This document shows positions 24,557 to 36,600 of a stretch of DNA of 64,000 bases, in pieces (the first letter of the stretch is position 1; each line of letters opens with the position of its first letter). The stretch is taken from contig BDSI01000108.1 of the NCBI GenBank assembly GCA_003117195.1, positions 256,614 to 320,613 of the forward strand, read 5' to 3'. Origin of the DNA: Eudorina sp. 2006-703-Eu-15. Taxonomy: Eukaryota; Chlorophyta; Chlorophyceae; Chlamydomonadales; Volvocaceae. The notes under the pieces were generated by a model. The model did not search any database and was not told the DNA's origin. It saw only the letters and a program-made list of their open reading frames with translations. A program made the position numbers and the translations under genes.

Positions 24557-27500
24557 TCATAGGTTATGCGCTGTCGAGGCCGGTGCGCCAGCGGGCGGCC
24601 CCGTTGGCGGCAGCTCGGGCACCGCATTCAGGATTTCGTCCAGCTCCCGCTCGAACGCGAGCTTGGCGCGGTTGGTGCGGCCCGTGACGAAGAGGTTGCC
24701 GCCCTGCTGCAGCGCCCACACCTGGCTGTGGCTCAGGTAGCTCACCAGCGTGGTGATCATCAGCCCGCCGAAGCCTGCGTGCAGCGGCCACGAGGGCGGC
24801 AACAACTGCCTGGGTACGGACACAGAATGCTGACGACACGAGTGCGGCGACTATTCATGATCAGACGGTAGGGTTGGGGGGGGCTGTGCGACGACCGTAA
24901 TGAGGATCAGTGATGGCTGTGTCGTCGTCGAACAGGAAGAGCTGATCCTCCGTGAACTGCCTGCGCGTCACCACTTTCGGACCCGTGGGCTGACAAGCCC
25001 CAACCCCCACCCCTCAACCGACCAGCTGATGCCCTGTCATGCTGGCCTCTAACAATACATTACAGACGGGACAGACAGACCAACAGACCAACAGACAGAC
25101 GGACGCACTCACCGGCGTAGACCATGGGCACCCCCGGATCGCTCTTGAGCTCCAGCCCGGTGGCGCCCACCACATCCTCCACCACCAGCTGCAGCCCGTC
25201 CACCGCGATGGGCTTGCCGCTGCCCGGCCGCCGCACGCCCACGAACTGCCCCGATGAGTCGTAGAACACCACCGACTGCGGGTCCCGAGCCAGGACTGCG
25301 CGGAGCACCGCACGGGGTCCCAGGCATCCACGTCGCACGGTGGGAGAAGGGAAGCTGGGGACGTCAAAAAGAACTGGCGGGCGGGCTTTGGGTACCTTGG
25401 CATGGGTTGGGCACCCCGTTGGCAGACAGGCACACAACACTAATCCCTTGGCCGAACCTTTGGCCGAGTAAAGACGCAAAACAGTGCAGCAGCCGTCTGT
25501 GGTCCTGAGCTGACTGCGGAATCGGGTCTCACTGAGCTCGTCCGCCCACCCACTCACTCGAGATGCCCTTGGGTGGGGATCCGTCCCGACCCGGCTCCCC
25601 AAGCGGCAGGAACGTCGCCCACAGCCGGCCCGCCACGCCCGGCCGGCCCTCAAGGGAGGCCATGGGCAGGTTGAACGCCGTACGTTGTCCCGAGGTCGTC
25701 GGTTCCGACGACGACGATGGCGCGCTGGAAGTGGAGGCGTCTGCGCTGCCCGCCTGCGGCTCCTCGCCAGACTCCGCGGCCGCGGCAGCGGCCGCCTCCG
25801 CAGCTTTGGCCAGCGGCGCGTCCTGCCCTAGCACTCGCAGCGTGACTGCGGACAGGGACCAGTCGGTCTGGTACATGGTGACGCCCTGCGGATCGGGGCC
25901 GGATAGATGCGGTAGGGGCGACGAAGCTCAACGTTTTGGCGGAAAGGCGCTGCCGTACCCAACCAGCACGTGCCCACCTGGTACCGGAAGGGGTCGTTGA
26001 CACTGATGGTTTTCCGCTGCAGCTCCCGGCCACCGTTCCGCGGATCTACCAGCGACAGGTCGCTGTAGAATTGCGCCACGGAGCCGTCCGGTCGGTAGTC
26101 GATGAGGAAGCGGTTGACGTGGATGACGTTGGAGGCGGAGTCGGGCATGGAGGCGATGGGCGAGGAGGGCACCAGGAAGCTGGAGACCAGGAAGTCTTGA
26201 CCCTGCAGGGACCCCATGGCGCCAACGAGGGCCGGGGGTTTGCGAGGTGCGGTGTCAGCGCCTCGTCGGGGAGCGTTACCCGCGGCGAGGCAACCTGTAC
26301 AGAGCGAGCTTGCTGCCCACCGCGGACGTGCACTTGCCAGGCTCACCAGACTTCGAACATAGTCAATCGTGTACGAGCGCACAGCGGCATCAGCGCAGTC
26401 CGGCAGCCGGAAGCGCGCCCGTAACCCCCTGCTGTTGAAACCGCACTGGTGGCACAGCCGCTGCGTGCCGAATGATGTCACGACCAGGTAGCGGCCCCTT
26501 GCCTGCTCCTGTTGCTGGGGCCTTCCTCCCAACTGACTAAACTGCCCATTCACCCACCCGCCGACCCACCTACCCATCCATCCGCCTTCACATTCTAGAT
26601 CACCAATCCCAACCGCCCACATGACAAACCGTCGCACCCCGGCGTCCTCCTGCCACCCATGCGCACCCACTCCCCCAGACCGCTCACCTCGGGGCACATC
26701 ACGGAGCCCCTCAGGGTGCCGAAACCGCTCCAGGCCGTCCCAAAGATACACAGCAGCAGCGCCGCATGCACGCCGATGGGGCCCAGCTTGCCCGCCAGCC
26801 CCTTGAAGCCGTACAGCGACCCATCTTTCACGAACACCTGGGGGACCAGCGCCGGCAGGGTGTCACAGGCAGCCATGCAGCGGGGAGGCAGGCAGGGTGT
26901 TGCAGTGCAGCTGCACATCATCAACTCTTGAGCGCTGTGTTTGAGACGGTTCGACATGCTTGGAAGATCAGTGCCCCACGTGTCCGGGTCACATCCATTG
27001 CGGCCATCCGCTGCCCACATGGCGCGACAACCACCACGCCATTGACCAGGCCGGGCCCGCCGGGCGGTCCAACTCGGGACCCTCGCGACCGCGAGCAGCT
27101 CCATTGGCCACCTGGCGGTGCGGGGAAGGTGCCGTATGGCAGGGGTGGCACCTTGCACCCGGCGTCACTGCACCGCACCTGGTAGCCCCGCTGCATGAGG
27201 ATGGCGCCCAGGTCCTGGATCCGCGCGTTCGGAAGCGCCTCCGTGGGGCCCTGCTTCAGGAGCGATGCGGGCTGCTCGTAGAACCGCCACCGCTGGGCCA
27301 CCTGCGGGCCGACGGTCCAGCAGGACAAACACAGCGGAGCCGGGGATGGACCTCGAGGTGCGTGCGGGATGATGTGGCACCACAGCGGGCCTGAGCACGC
27401 CATTCCCACCGGGCAGTGGCCAGGCCTTGTTCCGCGAACCCGGAAATGCCCTGCCCTGCTGGTGACACGGCGCTGTAGCAACAGATAGGCCGTTACCTTG

Positions 27501-28432
27501 ACAGCAGGCCATTGCCGTGTGTAGGTGCAGGCGGCAAGCGAGGCCGCTAGCAGACCTATCGCCAGGTAGAAGTAGTCCGCCGTGTAGATATGGTCGAGTT
27601 GCAGCGCGAAGATCAGGTCCGAAGTTAGGAAGCCCAGAACTCGTTCAGGCCCGTCAGGGTAGTTCGCGAGGTAGTAGTCGAACGGCTGCATGCATGCAAG
27701 GGGTTCCAGGTTGTTTGTCTAGAAATGAAAGCAGCCGAGACATTGGCGCAGAAGCGACAGCTTGAAAGGTAAACACGCAACCGTACACTACTTCCATGAT
27801 TCAACGAGCTGCTCCCTTTTTTGCGGCCCACCGTCCCATGGTTCACATCAGCTCATTCGTCATGTAGTCCTCCAAACCATGTGATTGCTGCATCAGCCTG
27901 GACTTATACCTTGTTTTGAGGGATGAAGGTTCCAAGACCTGAGAGAGCAGCTATCAGCCCCATAATAGCGATTGCCCTTGGTAAGGAGGACAGTTCGCGA
28001 AGCAGACGGCGCCACGCCACCTGTGCTACATTTGGTTGCAGCACAGCTGTTGCATAGGATGCACCCCTGGGGCCCGAGCCTGACGACGATGGCTCATCCG
28101 TGCCATCGCTTGGGGCAGGCGCTTGAAAGATGTCCAGAGACGGTGCTGCGTTGCCGGATTTCAATTTTTCGGCAACAGTTAACTTCTTCTTACTGGAGCC
28201 ACCTGCGCATATGGGTCACACACACGAAGCAGGACCACACTTAGGCAAGCGGCAAACACTTACAAAAGCGAAGCCCGCTGTAAATGAGCTCCCTGATACT
28301 GCAATCAGTCATAATTATACGCAACAAACCTTTTGTAGAGCATGCCATAACACGTCGTCCTAGTCTTATTAGGACGGGGCTAGCCGCTCGCGGCAGGGCT
28401 GGCGCACTCGGGTGATGTAACACCTTTGCCAT
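24557..28432 (-). CDS. CCS1: Ccs1 (ResB-like) plastid c-type cytochrome assembly protein, 9 exons
   Basis: Ccs1 works with CcsA in System II to bring heme to apocytochromes f and c6 in the thylakoid lumen. Exons on the minus strand, 5' to 3': 28432-28330, 28202-27910, 27685-27497, 27301-27179, 26837-26688, 26202-25978, 25885-25558, 25295-25113, 24774-24557. They total 1,812 nt, or 603 residues, close to the Chlamydomonas protein. The N-terminus MAKVLHHPSAPALPRAASP is rich in Ala/Arg/Pro and fits a chloroplast transit peptide. ResB hallmarks in order: TM1 (MGLIAALSGLGTFIPQNK); TM2 region (FALQLDHIY...ACTYTRQWP); TM3 with His260 in GPIGVHAALLL; lumenal RKTISVNDPFRYQGVTMYQ and FVGVRRPGSGKPI; last TM with SYLSHSQVWALQ and TNRAK. 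An Ala/Ser/Gly-rich insert interrupts the lumenal domain (about residues 380-430). The first donor (GTTTGT) is weak but keeps phase. An upstream in-frame ATG exists; I prefer 28432 because the transit peptide begins there. Confidence 0.95.
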
Positions 28433-28684
28433 TTTATCAAAATTGTACACAATAACTGTGACTGGAACTATAACTTGTTGCAACAACAAGGCGCAAGTGT
28501 CGTCAATCCAGCGGTGGTTGGAGGTTAGGAGGGTACTGGCTGGGTTTAGTCCATTATGCAGCAAAGCAATGGGCACATACATGGAAGCAGTCAATTTATG
28601 ACTGTCCGGTTCCACGTAATTGGATTTGCGTTTGGTTAGCCCAAACCGTCACCCCTGTGCCATCAGGGCGTGCTCACGCAGGCG

Positions 28685-28814
28685 TCGCCCTCCAGTAGTA
28701 CTCACATCGGTTGCTGTACATCACTTGCCCATACCCGCTTCCACGCCAAGCGTGTGCCACGTGCAACTTGAAACCTGTCACGGCTAGAAGAACTGAGCGA
28801 GATGGGGCAGCAAC
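28685..28814. repeat. Diverged direct repeat, copy 1
   Basis: The segment starts CGCCCTCC and AGTACTCACATCG. It continues with GTTGCTGTA, TTCCACGCCA, a GCAACTT..AAACCTGTCACGGCTA block and GAGATGGGGCAGCA. The same ordered blocks occur at 29706-29978 with insertions. This is a dispersed element or a local duplication. Confidence 0.7.
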
Positions 28815-29224
28815 CGCAAATCCCCATTGACAATCGAAATAAGGGTTCCACCACCGGCAACCCTAGAGTATGGCTCAGGCGCCTTCCTTGGCCTAAGGCC
28901 GGCGATACGGTGGTGCGGGGACCGAGATGGCATGCCATAGGCCCAGGCATGGTTCAGGCCTCAGAGCGCGGCCCCCTTTTAACACACGCCAGGTTGAGCG
29001 GACAGCTGTGTGCCAGAAGTAATACCGTATTGCAATAGGCCCATGACGCCATTAGGAGCACGAGATAGAGTACAGCACTGAGAGGGAATGCGTTGTAGTG
29101 TGCAGCGCCGCCACTGCCATAGCGATGCACGGGAGGAAAGGTCAGAGCAGCCCTGAACAGCCGACACCCGGGAGGAGGTAGAGGAGGGGGCGGTATCCCA
29201 GCGGGACTGATTCACCGGTTCCCG

Positions 29225-29271
29225 TTGTGTCGAAGTGCCGGTCGCCGTTTGTGTCGAAGTGCCGGTCGCCG
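29225..29271. repeat. Tandem pair, 24-bp period
   Basis: The 23 bp at 29225-29247 recur exactly at 29249-29271 with one base between them. The unit contains GTGTCGAAGTGCCGGTCGCC. It lies in the spacer upstream of CCS1. Confidence 0.9.
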
Positions 29272-29705
29272 TAGATTGGTGCGTTTCCGTTTTTCCTGGG
29301 TGCCAAAATTTCTAGTTGGCCACGTACATTGTTAAATGAGGGAGACACAAATCGCTCCTTGCGAATACGGTACTGTCATTCCACATTTCCGCACAGTCGC
29401 TTCGCTCCGGAACCATAAACACCGGGTCTCGTTCTGGTACCCCTCAAACAAAACTCTCAATTGCCGAAGGAAGATGTGCAGAAAGATTGCAATATTAGGG
29501 GCAGAAGCTTCGACGAAAAACGCGGTCATATTAGGGACTGCATGACCGGCACCTGCCTCTACCAGAACCCAGCCCAACATGAGCACGGGTAAATGAAAAA
29601 TAAGGATTAACCCAGGAGTGTTCCACAAATTGCATCAGAATCCGACCCGCTCAACCCGTCTCTCCGCCCACCCCTCTTGCTATGTAACCTTTTAGAGCTT
29701 GAGAA

Positions 29706-29978
29706 CGCCCTCCGCCAGTACTCACATCGTAACAATTGTCCAGCAAGCAAATTAATCATAGGAGGTAAGTCTTCACACATTGGTAACAGTCTGACTTCAG
29801 TTGCTGTAGGACAGTTATCAATACACGGTTCCACGCCATGCGTGTATGTGCCACGCGCAACTTTACACCTGTCACGGCTATCTACAAGAGAAGACAGGAA
29901 GGGTATAAAGACATGTAAGCAAAGCACTCGAACTCTTTCCAGAGCAGGTATGCAACTGTGCGAGATCGGGCAGCACCT
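29706..29978. repeat. Diverged direct repeat, copy 2
   Basis: This is a longer version of the repeat at 28685-28814. The same blocks appear in the same order (AGTACTCACATCG, GTTGCTGTA, TTCCACGCCA, CCTGTCACGGCTA, GAGATCGGGCAGCA), separated by extra sequence. Confidence 0.7.
29863..29867 (-). terminator. Candidate poly(A) signal TGTAA for the OSCA-like channel gene
   Basis: TTACA on plus is the first minus-strand TGTAA I find past the channel stop at 30629, about 760 nt downstream. It lies inside repeat copy 2, so it could be fortuitous. Confidence 0.3.
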
Positions 29979-30628
29979 GCTCGCACCTGGAAGCGAGTCC
30001 TCATCGGCCATGGAGACAAAACGCTGATCCCAAAACGTTGATCCCGCCAGCACGAGGCCGCAACGCAGCACGCAACCAGTTGATCTCGGCCTGCCAAGCG
30101 CAAGCAAAACGCTGCAACGAAGTCCACATGGCGCCCCGAAACCGTTCTACAGCGACACGCGGCCCTCCGGCAAGCGCCATGCTATGCCCTACCAGCATCC
30201 GGGCCTTCAACGGGGCCTGGAATGCAACGAGCGCTAAAATCACAAAGTTGAAGTCAGCATTCGCAGCCAAACGCTCCCTCAATGCCACAGTGCCCAGCCC
30301 TCAGACCCACACACGAGAACGCTACAATGAAGGTGCGCAGTACAACAGACATCGTAATTGTTTTCCGGACCTTCTCCGAGCTGATGTGTGGCTGCATCCC
30401 AGACCACTTTCATGGGACATCAATAAATAGCGTAATCAGCTGCACCATAGCCGACGTACCTGAGATCCGGACACACACTAACATATCTTCCAACCACCTT
30501 ACGTCCCCAAAGCCGCATCTCCCGACAACAAACCGACCGCCTAATAATTTCGAAACTTAGCCATCCAACCATCACACGCTTTTGCTCCATTCCAATCCAG
30601 TACGTGCAGGCCCTTGGTTTTCCTCACC

Positions 30629-33600
30629 TCATCCGTAAACCACAGGCGCGTTCCATCCCATCCAGCACTTGGACCAGTCGGGGTGCCAGCCCGCCAGGTT
30701 GAAGAGCAGCGGCGGCGGTGTGTACACCCAGGGCTCCACACGGGCCTCCGGGGCGGTCACAGTGGCCTCCAGCGGCATCGCCTTCAGGCCCGTCTCAAAC
30801 CTGACAAGCGCAGAAAACATCAGCATCAGCAACAATACGGTAACAGCAACAAAACCTAATAATAATAAAAAAACAAAACACATGTCCTGTTGCTCAACTC
30901 CTCCCTGCTCAAGGACAGAGGCAAATATTATCTGCCTTCCTCTGCACGGCATCATGGGATGGACGACAAGCCATTGGTACCCATATGCCTCACGGTCCAC
31001 TACATGAACCCAAACGGTAAACGGGGGCAAGCCGCAGGAGCCGCACCTGTAGTAGCAGTGGGTGTGGAACCGCACTAGCATTATCGGGAATGTGAGCAGC
31101 AAGACGATGGCCTGAGGGAGGTGACGACGTCAAGGACAGGGGCAAGCAGCAGCAGGTTGGCGGCAGGGCAGGCGCGGCGTCGCATGCACGCGATGGGATG
31201 GCCATCACCGTCCACTACAGGCGGGCATGACCGAAATCGTGTGTGGTCGCGCACAGCTGAGAGGTGAAATGCGGTCAGCAGCGCAGCGACTGAACCTATC
31301 AGCCCCAGGATAAGAAAGCAGCACGGAGCGGCACCACCACACATCGCGCTAGACCCCTGTTGCGGTGGCCCTGCCCGTCTGCACCTGCAGGTAGGCGTGT
31401 TTGGTGATGAGGACGCAGGACGTGAAGACGGGGAAGATGGCCATGCAGACCATGACCCGGTTGAAGACGAAGGGCCACATGGTCCCTCCACCCTCGTACC
31501 TGCGGAGGAGGCAGGGAGTGGGGTGATTGGGGCGCGAACAAGCAGGCAAGCAGCAAAATCCAGACGAGGCATCACAAGGGGCGGATCACCGTGCAGAGCA
31601 TGGCCCCGGGGAAGACTGCTGGCAGGTGAGACCGCACCAGGCCCCCAATCGAGAACCCGCGGGCCGTCGTGCAGGTGAGACCTCAAGGCTCTCTTCCCAC
31701 CCGCGTGACCACCGAAGCGGCAACTCAAACACTCACTTGCGAACGTACACGTAGAGCAGCGCCCAGCGCCAGAAGAGCCAGGAGATGATGAAGAACAGCA
31801 TGGCCATGACCAGCAGCAGCGGCGACACCACGCTGAAGGCGAAGGCGACCAGGAACACGATCATCACCATGCCCACCTCGAAGCCGTAGCGAGGAGACAC
31901 TGCGCAGCCAAGTGCACACAGGGGAGGAGTGCGACATCAGAGCACATTCGCACATTCGCGAGGGAAAGCCGGTAATCGGCCTCTGTGTACTCCAGCAGTC
32001 TGGTGTGCTCACCGGACCCCGCGGGTCATCGGTGCCAGCCGACGCCTCCGCACCAAACACTACGAAGGGTCCTCGCAAGTCGTGTCTCTCGGTTTATTTT
32101 AACACTACGAAGGGCAAACCGCGGCACGAAGGCGCAGCAGACCAGCACTACACGCGCACCAATGACCCGCCCGTCGACCGCTTGACCAGGGAACCAATTA
32201 AACCCTTCAGGGGACCCTGCTGATGCCAAGGATGAGGTCCACCCAGGGAGAGTCAACCGTGTGTGATGGTGTGGGTGGGCCTCCGAGTCCTGTCGAACTG
32301 CATGAGGGAGCCTTCACCTTCGTCATACTGCACCTGCGCACCCTCTTGCTGCGTGTCGTGCAAAGAGCCGTGCAGCCTGAAGTGAACGTACAACTGTGCG
32401 CCCCGTGGCACCGTTTCCAACCTGGCAGACGATTCAAGTCATCCCGCAGCAGAAAAAGCTGCCAGCGCGTTGGCGGACGCGTACCCCCAGGCCCCCAGGT
32501 TCGTTCTTCGGGTTTACTTCTTTTTCAATTTAACCCCCAGGCCACACGGCTTACCGGGCGCCATGAGGAAGGCCCTCTCGCGCGGAGTGATGGTGCATGA
32601 GCACCGCAGGTAGCGGCGGATGAGGTACATGCGGATGCCGATGTGCGGCCACAGCATGCGCAGCGGCACAGCCACGAAGGCCCTGTCAGCAGAGATGGAA
32701 ACGGGGCAATAAACACCGGCAAGGGCAGATTTCGTTTCAGACCCAGCTGACCGACAGGGTTCTGACGGGATCAAACCTGTGTGTGCATCAAGGTCGCAAC
32801 GGTGAAGGCAATTACTCTGGTCAAGCGAACGCGGTCATTGAATGCGGACGTGGCCTTGAGTTTTACGCGTACAAATTACACATGTACTTCGTTTCGTTCG
32901 CAAACCCCCACGAGACGATTCGAAGCCTCACCGGAACATTGTGTAGTTGATGAAGAAGTTGGAAGACGTAGGCACTGCGGTAGGACAGAACAGGCGTCGA
33001 GTTCATCAGGTGGAAGCGGTTGCAAGGCATTCGTAACAAAGCCGGGCACGCGCCAGGGTGATCGTACGCGAGCACGACGCATGCCAGTCGTACCGTACTC
33101 AACAGGCAGATTGCCATCAGCATCATAAAAGGTCACCGCTTCCCCAGCCGCGAGCCGCCACCCAGCTGCCTTGCCTGAAGGCTAGTGCCAAACCCACTTG
33201 GCCCAACCGACCCGGAGGCGGCCGCCCGGTGTCGGATCCGACCTACCGACCCACCGTCCTACCGACCCACCGTCCTACCGACCCACCGACCTACCGACCC
33301 ACCGTCCTACCGACCCACCGACCTACCGACCCACCGTCCTACCGACCCACCGACCTACCGTACGTGCCGATCAGGTTGAAGATCTCTGTGGGACCCTTCT
33401 CGATGGCCGAGTTGATTCCCTGGGGACCGGCAACAATGCGATCCGTGGGCCCCGGGCACATTCGAACGGCATGCTCAAGGGGTTGCGCGACTCTACTAGT
33501 GGTCAGCCAGGGCCTCAACGTAGATTACAACTCGACGTCGGGGCACCGCCGTGCAATCATGCATGCATGCGGCGAGACGCAGCCCAGGCAAGCAATACGG

Positions 33601-36600
33601 TATCGCCGCAGCAACCCGCTGGAAGCCGCGACAACAAGCCTGGACCCACGGTCACGGTGCTAGGCCGAGCCGGCATTCATGTCCATCTGCCAACAGGTTG
33701 CGGGTTCCGTTGGTGCCTCGAACCATGGGCTGCAAAGCGCTTGAGCGTGTCTTCAAGGGCCGCGTCGCACCTGGATGATTGTGCTGCCCGCCACTCCGCC
33801 CAGGAAGACGTTGAAGACGGCGAAGTAAAACATATTCCTGGCGATGCATCGGTCGGCATCCGACAACGATCGGGCCTCGCGGCCAACCTGCGGGTGTATG
33901 TGCCGAGGGTTTCCGTTTGACAAGCGCGTGATGGCCGCGATGTGCGGGGGCCGGCAGTAGAGTCAGCGCCGCCTGCTGATGCCTTCCTGGCCAAAACAGC
34001 AGTATGATGTGGGTTGGCAGGCCTGCCACTTGTCCGGTGACTTGGCGCCCAACGCATGACGGCCGTTGTGGGCCTTTCGCCCACAAGGGGGCCGTGTGTG
34101 CCCCGTCTGTGTGCCCCCCCCTTTACCTGCACCACGAAGGTGAACACCAGCGGCAGCACCATCCCCTGCCATAGCGCTAGAAGCAGGGAGGGTAGCCAGG
34201 CCACCACCACCCTCTTGAGCAGCCTGGCCACTAGGTCCGCCTGGTTGCAGTACCAGGGCCACGTCAGCTGGTGGCTGCGTTGCAGTGGGGCAGGGAAGGG
34301 CAAGCGGTTAAGCGACTGCGTGGCGAGGCGTTCAAAGCAACGCGTGGCCCTGATATGCAGGTCCACACCGGTTCCGATAAATTGCCGGGTTATGGACGCC
34401 GGGTTATGTCGTCCACCCACGATTGCCAGCACATCCCGGCCTGCCTCTGCTAGGGTTTGCCTCTTGTGATATGCGACTGCAGGTGACATACACTGCCAGG
34501 TGCACGCGACAATGGCCTCCGGTCCCGCATCCAGGCGGTGCGGCTGTGGCCATGAACCGCTCGGGTAAACCCCTTGGGCGTGCACGGACCGCACGACGCG
34601 CGCGTTTGCGCCCGGTACTGATGCCAACGAGACCTCTCCTTACCTCTCGTTCCTGGCGGTGGCGTCGGTGCAGCCCGCGTTAAGCCATTCGTGCGACCCC
34701 TCGTCCAGTTTCGCTGTGGGAAGGGGCAAGGGAACCGCTCCTTAGTTCGAAACCATGCAATGTTTTCAAGTCCTACCAACAAGACACCGGACATCTCAAC
34801 TGGGGGCACCGGAGCTCAGTCAGCGCGAGAGGACTGTCAAAAACCGGGTCCGATGCGCATCATGCCACATGTGCATCATGCCATACGTGCATGCCATATG
34901 TGATGCACAAGCGCAGATCTCTCTCTATTAAGCCATGCATAACTCGCGACGTCAGGTACTCCGTTACGTAAGCAATCTACATACGTTGGGTGTGCCCGGG
35001 TTTGTTCTGGGTTCTGAATTTCTTTCGTGTAATGGATCCCCCAATGGCGCATGTTCAATTCCTTCCGTGGCGTGTGGACTGTGGAGGTCTACCCGGGCCT
35101 CCGGCGCTCACCACACACGTGTGTTGGACACAACAGGTAGTCCAGCTGCGTGAGGGCGCCGGTGAAGATGCCGATGGGGAAGAGCACGATGAGGATCACC
35201 AGCGGCCGCATCATGTTGCGGCGCAGGTCGCGGTCGCGGAAGTTGGACCACAGGCACGACCAGTTGACCTCGTCGGGGCCGGGCGCGGGGTGGACCTGCC
35301 AGGTGCGGCAACGGACAAGAAAGACCGGAGAGGTATTGCGCGCATCCGTTGAGGCGGATCCGGAGGGGGCCGGGGCCGACGGCTGCCGGGCCAGGGAACT
35401 CAGCTGGAGTACGTCACGTGCAGTGCCGACACCTGCTCTTGCCGCACCGGCGCACCCACCCTGAACTGCCGGTTGTCCTCGGCGTGGATGATGCACTGCG
35501 ACGCCATCGCCGCGGCCCTCTGGGTGCGGAAGAACACGAACCAGGATGGCGTCTGCGCGGTATCGAAGGCGCGCAGGCGCGCCTCCCGGGCCTGATGCAA
35601 CGGAGGGCAGGCAGGTGAGGGCGGGTTTCAGGGGATCTGCATCATGCGTCCTTAAGAGGCGAGAAAATGCTGGGGCGCATTAGCAGCGGCAGTCCCAGCT
35701 CTCACCTGCTCCAGCAGCTTGTTGACCTCCTCCCGGTGATAGTCCTTCATCCTGCGCCTCTCTCCAGTCAAGCCGCAGAAGCCCAGACGGCCAAACAGCT
35801 CCTTGCCGGTGTCCTCCTCGTACTTGAGCGCCTGAACACCGCCGGAGGGGTCGGGTTGGGGTGAGGGTATGGGGGTAAGCCAATTCGTGGCCCAGCGTCA
35901 GCACTGTGACTTTGACTGGTTGTGCTGTGTGGCAGTCGAGCCCCCTAAATCCATGCACGAATGTGTTCTGCTCGCCTTAAGTGCATACGCCACCACCCCG
36001 CGCGCAAAATCTTGAACCTTGCCTCTCACCGATTACCCCGTTTGGGCAGGCCCCAAATGTACCCTCACCGGACCGGCCCCCGCACATGCTTCGTCCCTCT
36101 CCACCTTCCCACCTGTCCTGCAAACACTGGGCCTCCCCTCGCACTCGTATTTCAAGTAGTTTGTTGTGTCCGGGTTTGCTTCTGGGTTTGGTTTTTCCTC
36201 CCTTTTTTGACCCTCCCCCCCCCACTCACATATTCGTATTGCGCGAGGTGCTGATCCACCCTCATCAGCAGCTGGTCCACCTCCTTGAAGTTGATGACGG
36301 GGATGGCCCGGTCGAACTCCTCCGGGAACAGCCGCAGGAAGGTGGCCGACACCACCGAGTAGCGGGACCGCCACGGCAGCCGCGACACGCGGCCGTCCCA
36401 CACAGCCTGCCGCACAAACTCCCATCGCTCGGCTGCGGTGACGAGTCCATCGCCGCGGCTGCTGCGCGCGAGGGAGCCCCGCTCGGGGGCCTCGCCGTCA
36501 CCTCCATCTACGCACCGCGTGCCGCTGCCGTCGACAGGGGCTGTCGGGCTATCATCACGGCGGCTGTGGCGGAGAGAGGACACGTCGGCCGCAGGCCCAG

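Larger units (their letters stand above)
28433..30628. other. Spacer between the channel gene 3' end and the CCS1 5' end
   Basis: This stretch should contain the 3' UTR of the minus-strand channel gene and the CCS1 promoter. No further gene is supported. It holds a diverged direct duplication (about 28685-28814 and 29706-29978) and a 24-bp-period tandem pair (29225-29271). Open frames across the duplication give a shared short peptide match, which I read as a repeat rather than a gene. Confidence 0.6.

Noticed and set aside
33242..33358. CRISPR-like array
   Set aside because: Continuous 16-bp tandem units without spacers inside a eukaryotic intron; a minisatellite.
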